The notes under the pieces: model-generated
Told to the model about the DNA's origin: nothing
What the model saw: the letters and a program-made list of their open reading frames with translations, nothing else
Databases searched by the model: none
NCBI GenBank assembly: GCA_963281255.1
Contig: OY725490.1
Location: 434,001-498,000, forward strand
Direction of reading: 5' to 3'
DNA: 64,000 nucleotides
Source: Aphrocallistes beatrix
Taxonomy: Eukaryota; Porifera; Hexactinellida; Sceptrulophora; Aphrocallistidae
Translations under genes and position numbers: made by a program
Shown here: piece by piece, positions 9,325 through 20,569 of the stretch
How the letters are laid out: each line of letters begins with the position of its first letter
Numbering within the stretch: position 1 is the stretch's first letter

Positions 9325-10569
9325 TTGAAACTGACATTGTTGTGCCCTATTAGGTTGCTAGGTTACTAGATAGTCTTCTATTTAGGATTAGTGCAGATGT
9401 AAGACTCTTAGTGCACTTTGATTGTTGTGATTGTAATTAATAAGATTTATATGTATTAATTGTAAATTTTAAGAATAAATAGGGTATTGATGAGATATTG
9501 GATAATTAAAACCCTTAAAATACCTGGGGTTATTCTATTTATAGCAAAAACCCAAACTTCGAAGGTTTACCCGCACAAAATGACTCAATCGGAAATGAGT
9601 TAACAAAATTTGGGCAGCATTTAAAATTAAATAGCTCAATATCTCGCTTTTTCCCTTGGAGAGGTTGGAATGTATATCGCTGGTTTGTTTATTTTGAGCA
9701 AAATTCCAAATTCCAGGTCTTACATGACTTGTATCATATTCATTGGGATGCGTACATATCGTATTGCCTCAAGAGCATGACTAGATGATAGCAATGTCTC
9801 TTAGAGTGATAGCTCATACTGAAACAAAACACTCTAGTATCTGAATCTTAAATTCACTCTTCATTCACTTAAACACACCTCGAATATGATATGCTTATTG
9901 CAGTAACTACATACAATGTCTCTACTATTCTACTCGTACCTGGTAAGTACCCTTATCTCTCTATGATACTAAGGTGATAAGTAAAACGATCTGTAGAGAA
10001 AAATAAATGTCTGATGTTATTCAAGGTAAAAGGACTTGAGTCATGATTGTAGAGTTTCAAACTATAAGACGCTAAATACCTAGGAATATAACACTATGGC
10101 CTGCACTAGGTACCTTCAATGGATCCGCCCTGTAAGGACTGTAATTATATCTAATAATTTTCACACAAGTATTTATTAATTCAAGGGTTTAAGGTAGAAA
10201 GATATAGATTAAAAGAAGGTAGCGGGATTCATAAAACACGCATTAAAATATGTAAAATTCTGAACGCTTTAGGTAAAGTGATAATGATACTAAGTTCCCG
10301 AATAGCCCACTTTCTAAATTTATATTTCCTACAATATGCCACCTTGATTCTTGATTCAATTATAAAATAGAATTAGTAAACCAATCTAAATAATATCATC
10401 ACGGATGGAGAAAGAACACTATATCATAAAATATAATTATTTATTTTCCAATGCCGTTATGAAACAAGGATAGAATGTATCTCCACCACTCTCCCTCAGG
10501 AGATGTGGTGACAAAAAATGATATCACAAAAATGTTTTAAATAATAAACAATCAATATTTAATTGGGAA
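9325..10569. other. intergenic, copy of 4746-5975
   Basis: It aligns with 4746-5975 over its whole length, including the dispersed repeat near 9525-9625 and the AAATAAATAA-type signal near 10437. Small indels occur. No gene is seen. Confidence 0.6.
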
Positions 10570-11493
10570 TTAATAAAATATTTGCAGATTATAGTTTTTA
10601 CATTTTGCTACAACAATTAATTTGAAACTTTTAGTAAATGCCACTCCTTGAGGATAAGAAAACTCACCAATATTCAGTCCAGGTCCCCCGACTGTGTTTA
10701 GAAGTGTTCCTTCTAAAGAAAATATTTTGACCCTGTGATCTTCACAATCACTAATGACTAAATTCCCATTAACGTCCAGGCAGAAAAAGTGGGGGCTAAT
10801 AACTTGCATTCCAATATTACCTCGTGTAACCAAGGAACGTTTAATACGTCCAGCGTAAGAGAAAATGTGCACACAGGGAGAGCTGTTGCCGAGTACAAAC
10901 ACATTATCAGGTGATAACTTCACATCACAAGGCAGTACCATTGAATGATGCGTGATACATTCCTTGCAGTTGAGGCTACTATCTAATATCTTTATTCGAT
11001 GGTTGTAACAATCAGCGACGAAGATATCTGTGTTGGCTGAGATATCGAGCCGTTTGGGACCATCAAATTGTCCCAAACCAGACCCTCTGCTTCCAATCCA
11101 ACTCCAATCTGCTGGGAAGATGCCTGCTGCGATTTTAAAATGCACAATGCAGTGTCCCGAGCAGTCAGTCACATATACATTGCCTCTATGAACGGCGATA
11201 CCTGATGGTTCCATCAGGCGCTCGTGTTTGAATGTGCTTAGGATCACTCCTTTACCTGAAAAAATTGAGACACGTGCTAAGTTATTCCATCCTTCTCCGA
11301 CAAATATTTGGTGAGTTTCATCATCAATAGCGACACAACTAGGTTGCCAAAGCTCTCCAAGACCTTTGCCCGATTTTCCAAAAACTATTAAGTGGTCGAA
11401 AGAGTCGTATATTTGTGTGCCTGTGGGATCAACAAGTTGCGATCCTTCACGAAATTGAGATGCCATTTCCTTTGAATGTGAACTACTAATCAA
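10570..11493 (-). CDS. NHL beta-propeller protein, subtype A (duplicate)
   Basis: Single exon, 307 residues, MISSSHSKEMASQF; the second Met (residue 10) may be the real start. It is the unit-2 counterpart of the gene at 5976-6893, with about two extra residues in the linker HFKIAAGIFPADWSWIGS. Blade signatures are intact: GLGQFDGPKRLDIS, TDIFVADCYNHRIKILD, GNLVISDCEDHRVKIF and IGEFSYPQGVAF. It ends NYNLQIFY. The open frame after duplication suggests that it is still a gene. Confidence 0.85.
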   Translation of the reverse strand: MISSSHSKEMASQFREGSQLVDPTGTQIYDSFDHLIVFGKSGKGLGELWQPSCVAIDDETHQIFVGEGWNNLARVSIFSGKGVILSTFKHERLMEPSGIAVHRGNVYVTDCSGHCIVHFKIAAGIFPADWSWIGSRGSGLGQFDGPKRLDISANTDIFVADCYNHRIKILDSSLNCKECITHHSMVLPCDVKLSPDNVFVLGNSSPCVHIFSYAGRIKRSLVTRGNIGMQVISPHFFCLDVNGNLVISDCEDHRVKIFSLEGTLLNTVGGPGLNIGEFSYPQGVAFTKSFKLIVVAKCKNYNLQIFY

Positions 11494-11595
11494 TAAAAGT
11501 TCTTAGGAGTTATCGAGTTTAAGTCAAGAATGGCCTAATTTCTCTTATCTTTAATTATAAAATTGTAATACAGCACAGTATTGTTAATTGAAACT

Positions 11596-11648
11596 AATCA
11601 CGTTGCATAGGAGGAGTTAGTGGTAGCAGTGTAAAGACATGTGATATC
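11596..11648. promoter_or_regulatory. conserved 53-bp block, copy 2
   Basis: Matches 6994-7046 with a G-to-C change near the left end. It is 103-155 bp upstream of the NHL start at 11493, the same position as in unit 1. Confidence 0.5.
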
Positions 11649-11739
11649 ATAATATGTTGTAACCTTTTAAAACCCCTCGATATCTCTGTGGATGACTAGG
11701 GGGTTCATGGAGCCCCAGGTTGGGAATCACTGCTTTAAT

Positions 11740-11877
11740 TAAAACTCGCGCTTGGCGAGGTGTTTTGTTGCGTCATTTCCGGTTTAAGCCATTTTGGGAG
11801 GGGAAGCCTTAAAAATTTGGGGTCTTACTATAAATAGAAAAAAACACTAAGCAAATCGAAAGTTAATGCGATTAAAA
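11740..11877. mobile_element. 138-bp insertion with TTAAT duplication
   Basis: Unit 1 reads CTGCTTTAATGCGATTAAAA at 7129-7148 with nothing inserted. Unit 2 has 138 extra bases here, flanked by TTAAT on both sides. The insert (GTCATTTCCGGTTTAAG, GAGGGGAAGCCTTAAAAA, ACTATAAATAGAAA) is related to the repeats at 4935-5050, 9525-9625 and 22010-22130. It moved after the segmental duplication. Confidence 0.7.
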
Positions 11878-12087
11878 TTTTTAAAAAAATTGCTTTATTA
11901 ACATAATGGATTAAACCATTCTAACATTGCAGATGAGACAATTGTCTCAGAAAAAAAACTCAGATATTGTTTTCTAACCTTAATTCCACATAGAAATGAA
12001 ATTGAATTAGGTTTAAATACAAATGGATGGAGAAACAAAGTATAATTAAAGACTAAATAGAAACAAAAATGAGATAATAAATGACAC

Positions 12088-12988
12088 TTAAACGGAAAAT
12101 ATTTGAAGTACGCAGTCAGGGTTCCAGGAGAGACAAACTAAGCTTAGATTTGAGGTCAGAACGATCCCATTTATAAAATCAAAAGTGCCTGCTTCGCATC
12201 CAGATTCTCCAATCGTGTGGAGGAGAGCTCCTTCATCTGAGAATCTCTTGATCAGATCAGGAACCCAATCACTAATAAGAAAATTTCCTTCTATGTCAAG
12301 ACATAAGAACTGGGGTTTAATTACTTTCATTCTTTCACCACACGAAATCAGAGAGCGTATCTTTTCTCCGGTATGAGTAAAAACATGCACACAAGGGGAA
12401 TCAACTGGACAAAGCACGTACATTTCATCAGTCGTTAATTTTACGTCACAAGGCTTATGCATGGATGAATGAGTGACTGCTCTAATCGGGTGTAGGGAGC
12501 TATCTATGATTTGGATTCTGTTGTTGGTCCCTATCAGCAATATACACATCTCCTTTAGTGGAAGTGGAGAGTTCCCGCGGTTGATCAAACTGTCCCATTC
12601 CAGACCCTCTGCACCCTAGCATACCCACCAGGCTGAAGTTAGGCTCTATCTTGAAGTGGAAAACACAATGTATACTATAGTCTGTTATATATATGTTGCT
12701 TCCGTGTATGGTGATACCGTGTAATACTTTCATTTCCTCGTGAGTGTAGCTGTTTAGGAAATCGCCTGACTCTGAAAATATAGACACTCTTGCAAAACTA
12801 TCAAGTATATCTCCTTCAGCGACATATATGTGGTTGCTAACTCTATCAAAAGCGACACAACTAGGGAACCAGAGTTCTCCAGGAGCTTTACCTTCCTTCG
12901 CAACAACTGTTAAGTGATCAAATGAGTTGTAAGCGTGTGTCTCTGTAGGATCTTCAAATTGCAGTTCTTTACTGAATTCAAATGTCAT
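12088..12988 (-). pseudogene. NHL subtype B copy with one frameshift
   Basis: This is the unit-2 counterpart of 7354-8253. The first 156 residues (MTFEFSKELQFEDPTETH to VYIADRD) and the remainder (NNRIQIIDSS to LQIFSV) lie in different frames. The break is an extra G at 12526-12527, TTGTTGGTCC against TTGTTGTCCC in unit 1. Everything else is open. A single-base assembly error would give the same picture. Translation as it stands would stop soon after the third blade. Confidence 0.8.
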
Positions 12989-14169
12989 TTCTTCAGAATA
13001 TCAATTGCTTAATCATAAACTATATATATAATGTTGTTTCTGTGAGACAATATATCTCTAGTATTTTATATGAAAGTTTGGAGGGGTGATAATTACCCAT
13101 TGAAAAGTTGGTGCATCAGATATCACGTGACTCTCCTGATGACATATATGAGTCATTACAATCTGTTAGGATATCAGATACTCTTGGTAATAATATTATA
13201 TGTACATAGTTCATGGAATTGGAGACGTTAAACAAAATACGATTTGAAAAGACCCGCAATGGAAAGAAATTGTTATAACCCGGTGTTTCATTGATTCTAT
13301 CACAAAAATAAATTAATATTGCTCGGAAGTTATTTGACTAACCATCACTTCCTTTTAGGATTTTGCTTAGCACCCTTGATGTCATTTGTATAATAGTGAA
13401 ATGGACGAGTTAGATGACAAAAGAAGGAAGATAAAGTTGGTGGAATTCTACTATAGAAACAGTCTTATGTAGGAACCCACCGTGCATGGTGGATCTGAAT
13501 TTATTTGATTTTTTTCCTCTGGGGTTACTGTAAGGATAATGTCACAATGTTAGGACAACAAAAACAATCCTTAAACCAGCGGACCCCCTCCTATTAACTG
13601 TAACGCAAAATTTCGAATCCTGTGGACCCCCTGATATTTTCTGTGGACCACTAAGGGGTCCATGAACCCCAGGTTGGAAACCACTGCTTTAAACCTTTAG
13701 ACCTTTAGATTAATTGGAAATAGAGATTGAGAGCTTTATCTCGACAATAGCAAAACCTACTTGCAGAAAAGTCATACATAACTTCGTCTTACGTTTAAAT
13801 CACGTTGTACAAAAGAAAGGATCCCACATTGAGCACGTATTAAAATACATTAATTATTAATCCAAATGCTTATCCCATTATTTTCCAAAAATGACACAGG
13901 TTTCCTTCTAAATGTAACTAGAATAATCTAATTATCCCAATCACAAGTGAAGTGAGAGCAATTTGAAAGTAATGTCTCGCGAAAACGCACTAAAAGTGGA
14001 ATTATTCAGCGGTTTCAAGGATAGTCCATTGTATTACATAGTACTTCTTCATTTCCCGCAGAAATATTTTAAAGAGCGAATGATAACTAGATTCGAAAGA
14101 AAATAGATGGAAGTCAAAGTTTAATTAGGAACTAGATAGAAACAAACAAAGATTGAGATAACACAACAC
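12989..14169. other. intergenic with hAT remnant
   Basis: 12989-13347 repeats 8254-8646, including the TATATATA-bearing NHL upstream motif at 13020-13035. 13475-13687 looks like a degenerate hAT-like element; its right end reads CCAGGTTGGAAACCACTG. No gene is seen from 13690 to 14169. Confidence 0.5.
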
Positions 14170-14360
14170 TTATAGAAAAGAAATTATTTGAAGTCCGTAG
14201 TTATAATTCCAGGGCACACAAACTAAGCTTAGATTTGAGGTAAGAGCTAATCCACGAGGAAAATCAAACATTCCTGCTTGGTTCCCAGATTTCCCGATTG
14301 TGTGGAGGAGAGCTCCTTCATTTGAGAATATTTTAATCTGGTCAGAACCCCAGTCGCTTA
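14170..14360 (-). pseudogene. NHL gene 3'-end fragment
   Basis: The last about 63 codons of an NHL gene are present, with a stop at 14170-14172 and words such as ATTCCTGCTTGG and GTGGAGGAGAGCTCCTTCAT in the family positions. Homology ends abruptly at CAGTCGCTTA, followed by AT-rich filler. No upstream blades remain. Confidence 0.8.
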
Positions 14361-14741
14361 TATTTAAATTAAATTATATTAAATTATTTTAAGATAAGTA
14401 ATTGCAAAACTCTGAGAATATATGCTCAATCGCCCTTTATTCCTTGGAAATATGCATATTAGTAAAATAGCTAATAGACTTCGGTAATGTAAAATGTTTA
14501 TTCTTTTCATTTAAAAATTAAATATTGATATTTTCAGTAGAAAAACACAATGGAGCAATTAGTAAGACAAAGCTCAGATGACAGCTATCACACTGTCATT
14601 CCTGGTGATATAATTTAATGTAGCTATATAACCATAGTTCCAAATGGGAGTAAATGTTAATTAGATCTAAATACAAATAGATAAAGGTCAAGATTAATTA
14701 GGAACAAAATAGTGACAATCAAATAATGACACAAAACAATA

Positions 14742-15630
14742 CTAAAGAAAAGAAAATATTTGAAGTCCGTAGTTATCGTTATTGGACACAGTAACTAATT
14801 TTAGATTCGAAGTAAGAGCTAATCCTTGAGGATAATATAACATTCCTGCTTTGTGTCCAGATTGCCCTATCGTGTAGAGGAGAGCTCCTTCATTTGAGAA
14901 TATTTTGATCTGATGAGTCCAGAAATCACTGATAATTAAATTCTTCTTGGAGTCGAGACAGAAGAAGAATGATCTAGCTACCTGCATTCCTATACTACAT
15001 GTGATTAGAGAGCGTATCTTATGTCTGGCGTGATTAAAAATACATGCATACAAGGAGAATCAACTTCGCTAAGTATGTACATCTCATCAGTCGTTAATTT
15101 TACGTCAAAAGGTTCGTGCATGGATGGATGCGTTACTTCTCTAATCCGGTGAAGGGAGCTATCTAGGATTTGAATTCTGTTGTTTTTTCTATCAGCTATG
15201 CAGACATCTCCATTAGTAGAGATGGAGATTTGGCGAGGTTCATTAAACTGCTTTACGCCAGACCCTCTGCTCCCTAGCCTATTCACTACGAGGATTCAGC
15301 CTCTATCTTGAAGTGGAACACAGCGTGTACCCGATAGTCCGTTACATAAACGTTGCTTTCGTGTATGGCGATACCCCCAAATGATTTCATGTGCTTATGA
15401 GCGTAACTGTGTAGGAACTCGCCAGAGTCTGAAAATACAGACACTCTCGGAAAATCATTACTTCCTTCAGCTACATATATGTTGTTAGTAGCTGAGTGAA
15501 TAGCGATGCCATGGGACCACCAGAGTTCTCCAGGTGCTTTACCTCCCTTCGCAACAGCTGTTAAATGATCGAAAGAGTGGTATATGTGTATCTCTCCATG
15601 TTGCGAAATTCCAATGAATTTGAATGCCAT
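14742..15630 (-). pseudogene. NHL gene with two frameshifts
   Basis: Three overlapping frames (15286-15630, 15005-15286, 14742-15053) together cover one propeller. The start is MAFKFIGISQHGEIHIYHSF, shorter than its relatives at the N-terminus. The first break, near 15290, is in the linker before GSRGSGVKQF. The second, near 15030-15045, is in CMHVF just before the GHKIRSL motif and has extra bases relative to paralogs. With two independent frame changes this is more likely a true pseudogene than a sequencing slip. Confidence 0.75.
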
Positions 15631-16245
15631 TTCTTCTAAATGTCAACTAATTATGTGAATACTATTATATTAATATACTGTAGTTTCTCTGAGACAATTA
15701 TCTCGCATCCTTCATAAGAAGGTGAAAAGTGGTGTAATCGATTAGAAAGTAGAAGTATCGGATTTCATCTGACTCACCTGGTGCATATGAATTACGTCAT
15801 ATAGTCTGCCACTGAACAAAGAAATACATTCCAATATGAGTCATTGCTATCTTTTATGATATAAGATATTCTTAGTTATATAATAATATATCCACATAGT
15901 TCAAGGAATTGGAGGAGTGAAACAAAATGCGAGGGGCGTTTGAAAAGTTCTAGGCCCGCCAAGGAAAGGGAATGTTATTACATTTTTACATTTTTATTAC
16001 TATTTAATTAGTATTTTTCGGCATAGTCCCCTCTGAAATCTATACACCTTTTCTAGCATTTAGATACCTTGATTATAGAGTTGGGATCCTAAAACATCTC
16101 AACAGCGAAGATCGATCTTAAAATAGCCAGTGGTCTTCGGTAATCAAAAATGTTCATTTTTCCCATTTTATCAATAAATTTTGAGACTTTCAGTTGAAAC
16201 AGAGCCGAGAACATTAAGGGGACATGGGAACAATAGAAAAATGAG

Positions 16246-16435
16246 TACAGTCGACTCCACTTAATAGGGTCACATCGGTCTGAGGACATTTCGCCCCGAT
16301 TAACGGAGAACCTTATTCACCGAGATATTTTGTATTAGCTTCTATGGGTGAGAGCTATTCCCGCCCTGCCAAAAGTGGCGTAATTAAGCGGTTGACCCGA
16401 TTAAACAGTGACCATATTAAGCGGATTAGACTGTA
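16246..16435. mobile_element. pogo/Tc1-like MITE
   Basis: Inverted ends TACAGTCGACTCCACTTAA and TTAAGCGGATTAGACTGTA enclose 190 bp without coding capacity. The interior matches 3582-3758 in the opposite orientation, for example GAGAGCTATTCC against GGAATAGCTCTC. Confidence 0.7.
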
Positions 16436-17387
16436 GTTATAAAACTAGAAATTCTAAATACAAAGCAAATAAAATTTAGCAACGTGTCTAGTATAGTTCA
16501 GGAATTAATTATGCTATGGAACTTAATAATGTCTTTTAATTTCAATAAGACCAAGCATTAAAATGATTTAAAACTTCAATCTTGAATGTCAAAGGCTAGG
16601 ATAAAGAGCACAGCATTTGGTAGAATATTAAAAGGCTACTTTTCTAAATAGAGACTGATGTTTGTCATCGAATTGCCATTCTGAAAAATTCAGAATACAG
16701 AAAAATATTCTAGTTAATGCAGCAGTGCATAGAGTATATGCTGGTTCTATTCGAGTTGAGTTTCAATTTTGTATTCCTTAGCGAAAATGGAAATAATCAT
16801 TCACTCTGATCTAATCGACACAATGGAGAACTCACAAAAAGGACCAAGCTCAGAAATATCATGCAACGGTCCATTTTAGTTTAGCTCGTTTAGATTAGAG
16901 TCAGCAAACCATCCCAATGGCTCGAAATTTCCTGATTCATAAAATGCCCTATTCACATAGAGAGTAATTTCATCATTAACACATAATTTCTAATGTATTA
17001 CATTTTGGGGTGTAAGTTTGAGATATTAATCCTCAAACAAAGTCCTGAAAGCGAATTCACATAAGAATACTCATATGGAAATATGAAAAAAACACTGCTG
17101 CCATACAAGGAATTCAGTCCATCTTAGGTGTACCTACCTCTCCTAGTTTAGTGAGTGACATCCAGAATTTATCAATCTAAATGCAAACGTATGACACACC
17201 ATCTTACATAACAAAATGTCCACAGAGATCAGGACTTAGAAATGTTCATTAATGTTAGTTGCTTATACACACTGACATATTTAAACCAAGTTCTTACGAG
17301 ACACTGACTAAGACAAATAAAATGTTCTAATCTCTCTTATCTTCAACTATTGCATTGTAATACAGCACAGTGCTGTTACGTGTAACT

Positions 17388-17440
17388 AATCAGGTTGCAT
17401 AGGAGGAGTTAGTGGTAGCAGTGTACAGACATGTGATATC
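17388..17440. promoter_or_regulatory. conserved 53-bp block, orphan copy
   Basis: Same block as at 6994-7046, with one A-to-C change. Here no NHL subtype A gene follows on the minus strand within the expected 100-150 bp. It looks like the promoter of a lost gene or an element with its own function. Confidence 0.45.
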
Positions 17441-17986
17441 ACAACATGCTGCAATTATGATGGAAGGAGGATACTATGAGATCTTCCATAGCTAGCTAAG
17501 AATGTAAATGCAATTGTTAAACTAAGATAACCAGCGAGAAAGATAAAAAAGACGATTCAAATTTCTCTTGGATACTCGTTTGATGTGCAAATATGTTACA
17601 ATTTATGTAAACGCAGAGGAGCAAGGTACCGTCGATATTATTTTCCAGCTGTGGTTAATAATGTAACAGCAGCTAAACTTTATACAAAGAAAATACATGA
17701 ATATAGAGGGGGTGTTTCTAGAAGTTGAGGATATGCTGAAGCACAATTGTTTCTCTATTGCAAGGAGAAGACACAATGGTGCAGTTAGAGAGACAAAGTT
17801 CAGACGACAGGGAAGTTGATACTATCAGTGCTATACACTGTCATTCCTGAAATAGAAGCACGATGTAGCTATAGAACATTAATTATATATGGAAGTCAAT
17901 GTTTATTAGTTTAAATACAAATTAATGGAGATCAAAGATTAATTAGGACTAAATAGATACAAACAAATAATGACAGAAAACAACAC

Positions 17987-18889
17987 TTATAGAGAAGAAA
18001 ATATTTGAAGTCCGTAGTTATCATTCCAGGACACACAAACTAAGTTTAGATTTGAAGTCAGAGCTAATCCACGAGGAAAATCAAACTTTCCTAATCGGTG
18101 GCCAAATTCCCCTATCGTGTGGAGGAGTACTCCTTCATTCGAAAATATTTTAATCTGGTGAGCAAGAGTATCGCTGACAATTAAATTCTTTTCGTTGCCA
18201 AGACAGAAGAAGGAGGATCCAGTAACCTGCATTCCGCTACCACACGTGATGAGAGATCGTATCTTATGACCGGTATGAGTAAATACATGCACACAAGGAG
18301 AATCATATGGACTAAGTACATACATCTCTTCTACTGTTAATTTCACGTCACGAGGTCTGTGCATAGATGGATGCGTTACCTCTCTAATTGGTTGTAGGGA
18401 GCTATCGAGAATTTGAATTCTGCTGTTATCTCTATCAGCTATGTAAACATCTCCATTATTAGAGATGGCGAGTTGGAGGGGATAATCAAACTGTCCGATA
18501 CCAGACCCTCTGCTCCCCACTCTAGACACGAGACGGAGGTTAGCCTCTATCTTCAAGTGGAACACAGCGTGTGCCTCCCAGTCTGTTACATATACGTTGT
18601 TTCTGTGAATGGCGATACCCCATAATGATTTCATGTCCTTGTGAGTATAGCTGTTTAGGTACTCTCCAGACTCTGAAAATATTGACACTCTCGCAAATTT
18701 ATCAGATATTACTCCTTCAGCGACATATATGTGGTTTGTCCGTGGGTTTATAGCGACACCACTAGGGAAGCAGAGTTTTCCACGAGCTTTACCTTTTTTC
18801 GCAACAGCTGTTAAGTGATCGATAGTGTGGCATGAGTGAATCTCCGCTGGATCAACAATTTGCGATCCTTCACTGAATTCAAATATCAT
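17987..18889 (-). CDS. NHL beta-propeller protein
   Basis: Single exon, 300 residues, MIFEFSEGSQIVDPAEIH. Blades: GVAINPRTNHIYVAEG, IAIHRNNVYVTDWEAHAVFHLKI, SGIGQFDYPLQLAIS with DVYIADRDNSRIQILD, VEEMYVLSPYDSPCVHVF, KNLIVSDTLAHQIKIF and LGKFDFPRGLAL. It ends LQIFSSL. KKGKARGKLCF replaces the usual KEGKAPGELW. The upstream TATA-like motif is present at about 18915-18935. No signal peptide or membrane segment is seen. Confidence 0.87.
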   Translation of the reverse strand: MIFEFSEGSQIVDPAEIHSCHTIDHLTAVAKKGKARGKLCFPSGVAINPRTNHIYVAEGVISDKFARVSIFSESGEYLNSYTHKDMKSLWGIAIHRNNVYVTDWEAHAVFHLKIEANLRLVSRVGSRGSGIGQFDYPLQLAISNNGDVYIADRDNSRIQILDSSLQPIREVTHPSMHRPRDVKLTVEEMYVLSPYDSPCVHVFTHTGHKIRSLITCGSGMQVTGSSFFCLGNEKNLIVSDTLAHQIKIFSNEGVLLHTIGEFGHRLGKFDFPRGLALTSNLNLVCVSWNDNYGLQIFSSL

Positions 18890-19672
18890 TTCTACTGAAT
18901 ATCAGTTACTAATTAATATACTATTTATATACTGTTGTTTCTGTTAGGCAATGTATATCGTATCCCTTATAGCCAAGTGGAAGGTGGTGTAATTTATGAC
19001 TCTACTGATGCATATGAATTACACCATATAGTCTTTCACTGAGGTAATAGTCGTTGCAATCTGTTATCAGAGACTAATGTTAGTTACTATAATATTATAC
19101 GCCCATAGTTCAAGGAATGAAGTAGAACAAAACATCTAATTATTTACACCGTTTTAATAAGAACTAAATTAATATTACAACACTGCATCAATGACGTGAA
19201 GAGCCTTTAGCTTTCAAATATATAATATTGCATGACAGTTCAAAGCATTCCAGTCTGAACTCATAAATGTTAAGAACATCTTAGTTTCAAAGTAGGTTCA
19301 TCCACCTTATCGCCCACAGAACTAATACAGTTTAGAAAAATAGTCTTAAGACCTTGGATTTACCGGCTGCACTGCTTCTCACGGCCAAACATTTATTTCC
19401 AATATTTTTCGCCTATTTGTGTACATATTCAATCAGTTGCATTATCTGAAAATTAAAATAATAATTCGAATTTGAGTATTAGGAATAAATTTAGAATTCC
19501 TTGAACTATGGCTCCAGACGACTCAACATCAGACACATAGACAATTAAAAAAATGTTTGATGTGGATATATGATCTTAGTTCCACATGAAGTGAATATTC
19601 ATTAGGTTTAAAGAGATCAAAAATTAATTAGGAACCAAATATAAACAAACAAATAATAAGACAAAACAAAGC
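18890..19672. other. intergenic
   Basis: 18890-18975 carries the shared NHL upstream motif (minus strand). The rest is AT-rich sequence without a recognisable gene or intact element. Confidence 0.5.
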
Positions 19673-20569
19673 TTATTGGAATATTTGAAGTCGGTAGTTT
19701 GTATTCCAGGACACAGTAACTAAGCTTAGATTTGAAGTCAGAGCTAATCCTGATGGAAAGTCAAACATTCCCGCTTGGTCTCCATGTTCTCCGATCGTGA
19801 GGAGGAGAGCTCCTTCATTTGAGAATATTTTGATCTGGTCAGTAGTATAATCGCTGATAATTAAATTATTTTCGGTGTCGAGACAGAAGAAGAAGGGCCT
19901 AACTACTTGCATCTCATTACCACGTGTGATTAGAGAGCGTATCTTATGTCCAGTATGAGCAAATACATGCACACAATGAGAATCACCTGAACTAAGTACG
20001 AACATTTCATCAGTCGTTAATTTTACATCACGAGGCTTGTGCATGGATGGATGTGTAACTTTTCTAATCGGCTGTAGAGAGCTATCGAGAATTTGAATTC
20101 TGTTGTTGTTTGTATCAGCTATGTAGACATCTCCACTAATAGAGATGGAGAGTTGGCGGGGTACATGAAACTGTCCGATTCCAGACCCTCTCCTCCCTTG
20201 CCTTGACACCAGACGGAAGTCAGCCTCTATCTTCAAGTGGAACACAGCGTGTACCTCACAGTCTGTTACATACAGGTTGTTTTCGTATATGGCGATACCA
20301 CATAATGCTTTCATGTCTAAGTGAGTGTAGCTGTTTAGGAACTGACCAGACTCTGAAAATATAGACACTCTCGCGAAATTAGGAGACCAACATCCCTCAG
20401 CCACATAAATGTGGCTTGTAGCTGGGTCTATAGCGATACCACGAGGCCTCCAGAGTTCTCCAGGAGCTTTACCTCCCTTTGCAACAGCTGTTAAGTGGCC
20501 GAAAGATTGGTATATGTTTGTCTCTGCGGGATCAACAAGTTGCAATATTTCACTGAATTCAAATGTCAT
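19673..20569 (-). CDS. NHL beta-propeller protein
   Basis: I place the start at 20569 (MTFEFSEILQLVDPAET), which matches the family. An upstream in-frame Met at 20611 would add 14 residues of unconserved sequence. The protein then has 298 residues, with blades GIAIDPATSHIYVAEG, IAIYENNLYVTDCEVHAVFHLKI, SGIGQFHVPRQLSIS, DVYIADTNNNRIQILD, CVHVFAHTGHKIRSL, NNLIISDYTTDQIKIF and AGMFDFPSGLAL. It ends NYRLQIFQ. It has a run of strong basic residues in RQGRRGSGIGQF, where relatives have LGSRGSG. Confidence 0.87.
   Translation of the reverse strand: MTFEFSEILQLVDPAETNIYQSFGHLTAVAKGGKAPGELWRPRGIAIDPATSHIYVAEGCWSPNFARVSIFSESGQFLNSYTHLDMKALCGIAIYENNLYVTDCEVHAVFHLKIEADFRLVSRQGRRGSGIGQFHVPRQLSISISGDVYIADTNNNRIQILDSSLQPIRKVTHPSMHKPRDVKLTTDEMFVLSSGDSHCVHVFAHTGHKIRSLITRGNEMQVVRPFFFCLDTENNLIISDYTTDQIKIFSNEGALLLTIGEHGDQAGMFDFPSGLALTSNLSLVTVSWNTNYRLQIFQ

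Larger units (their letters stand above)
8647..13347. repeat. tandem segmental duplication, unit 2
   Basis: This is the head-to-tail copy of 3855-8646. Differences are a deletion in the EF-hand gene, an extra 138-bp insertion at 11740-11877, a frameshift in the subtype B NHL gene and scattered substitutions. Confidence 0.85.
15631..17986. other. long intergenic region with orphan promoter block
   Basis: No coding sequence is recognised. It contains the NHL upstream motif (15650-15720), a pogo-like MITE (16246-16435), and a stretch at 17100-17460 that matches 23695-24040 and includes the conserved 53-bp block. The segment around 16720-16860 shares words with 20925-21010 (GGTTCTATTCGAGTTGA). 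Confidence 0.5.
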
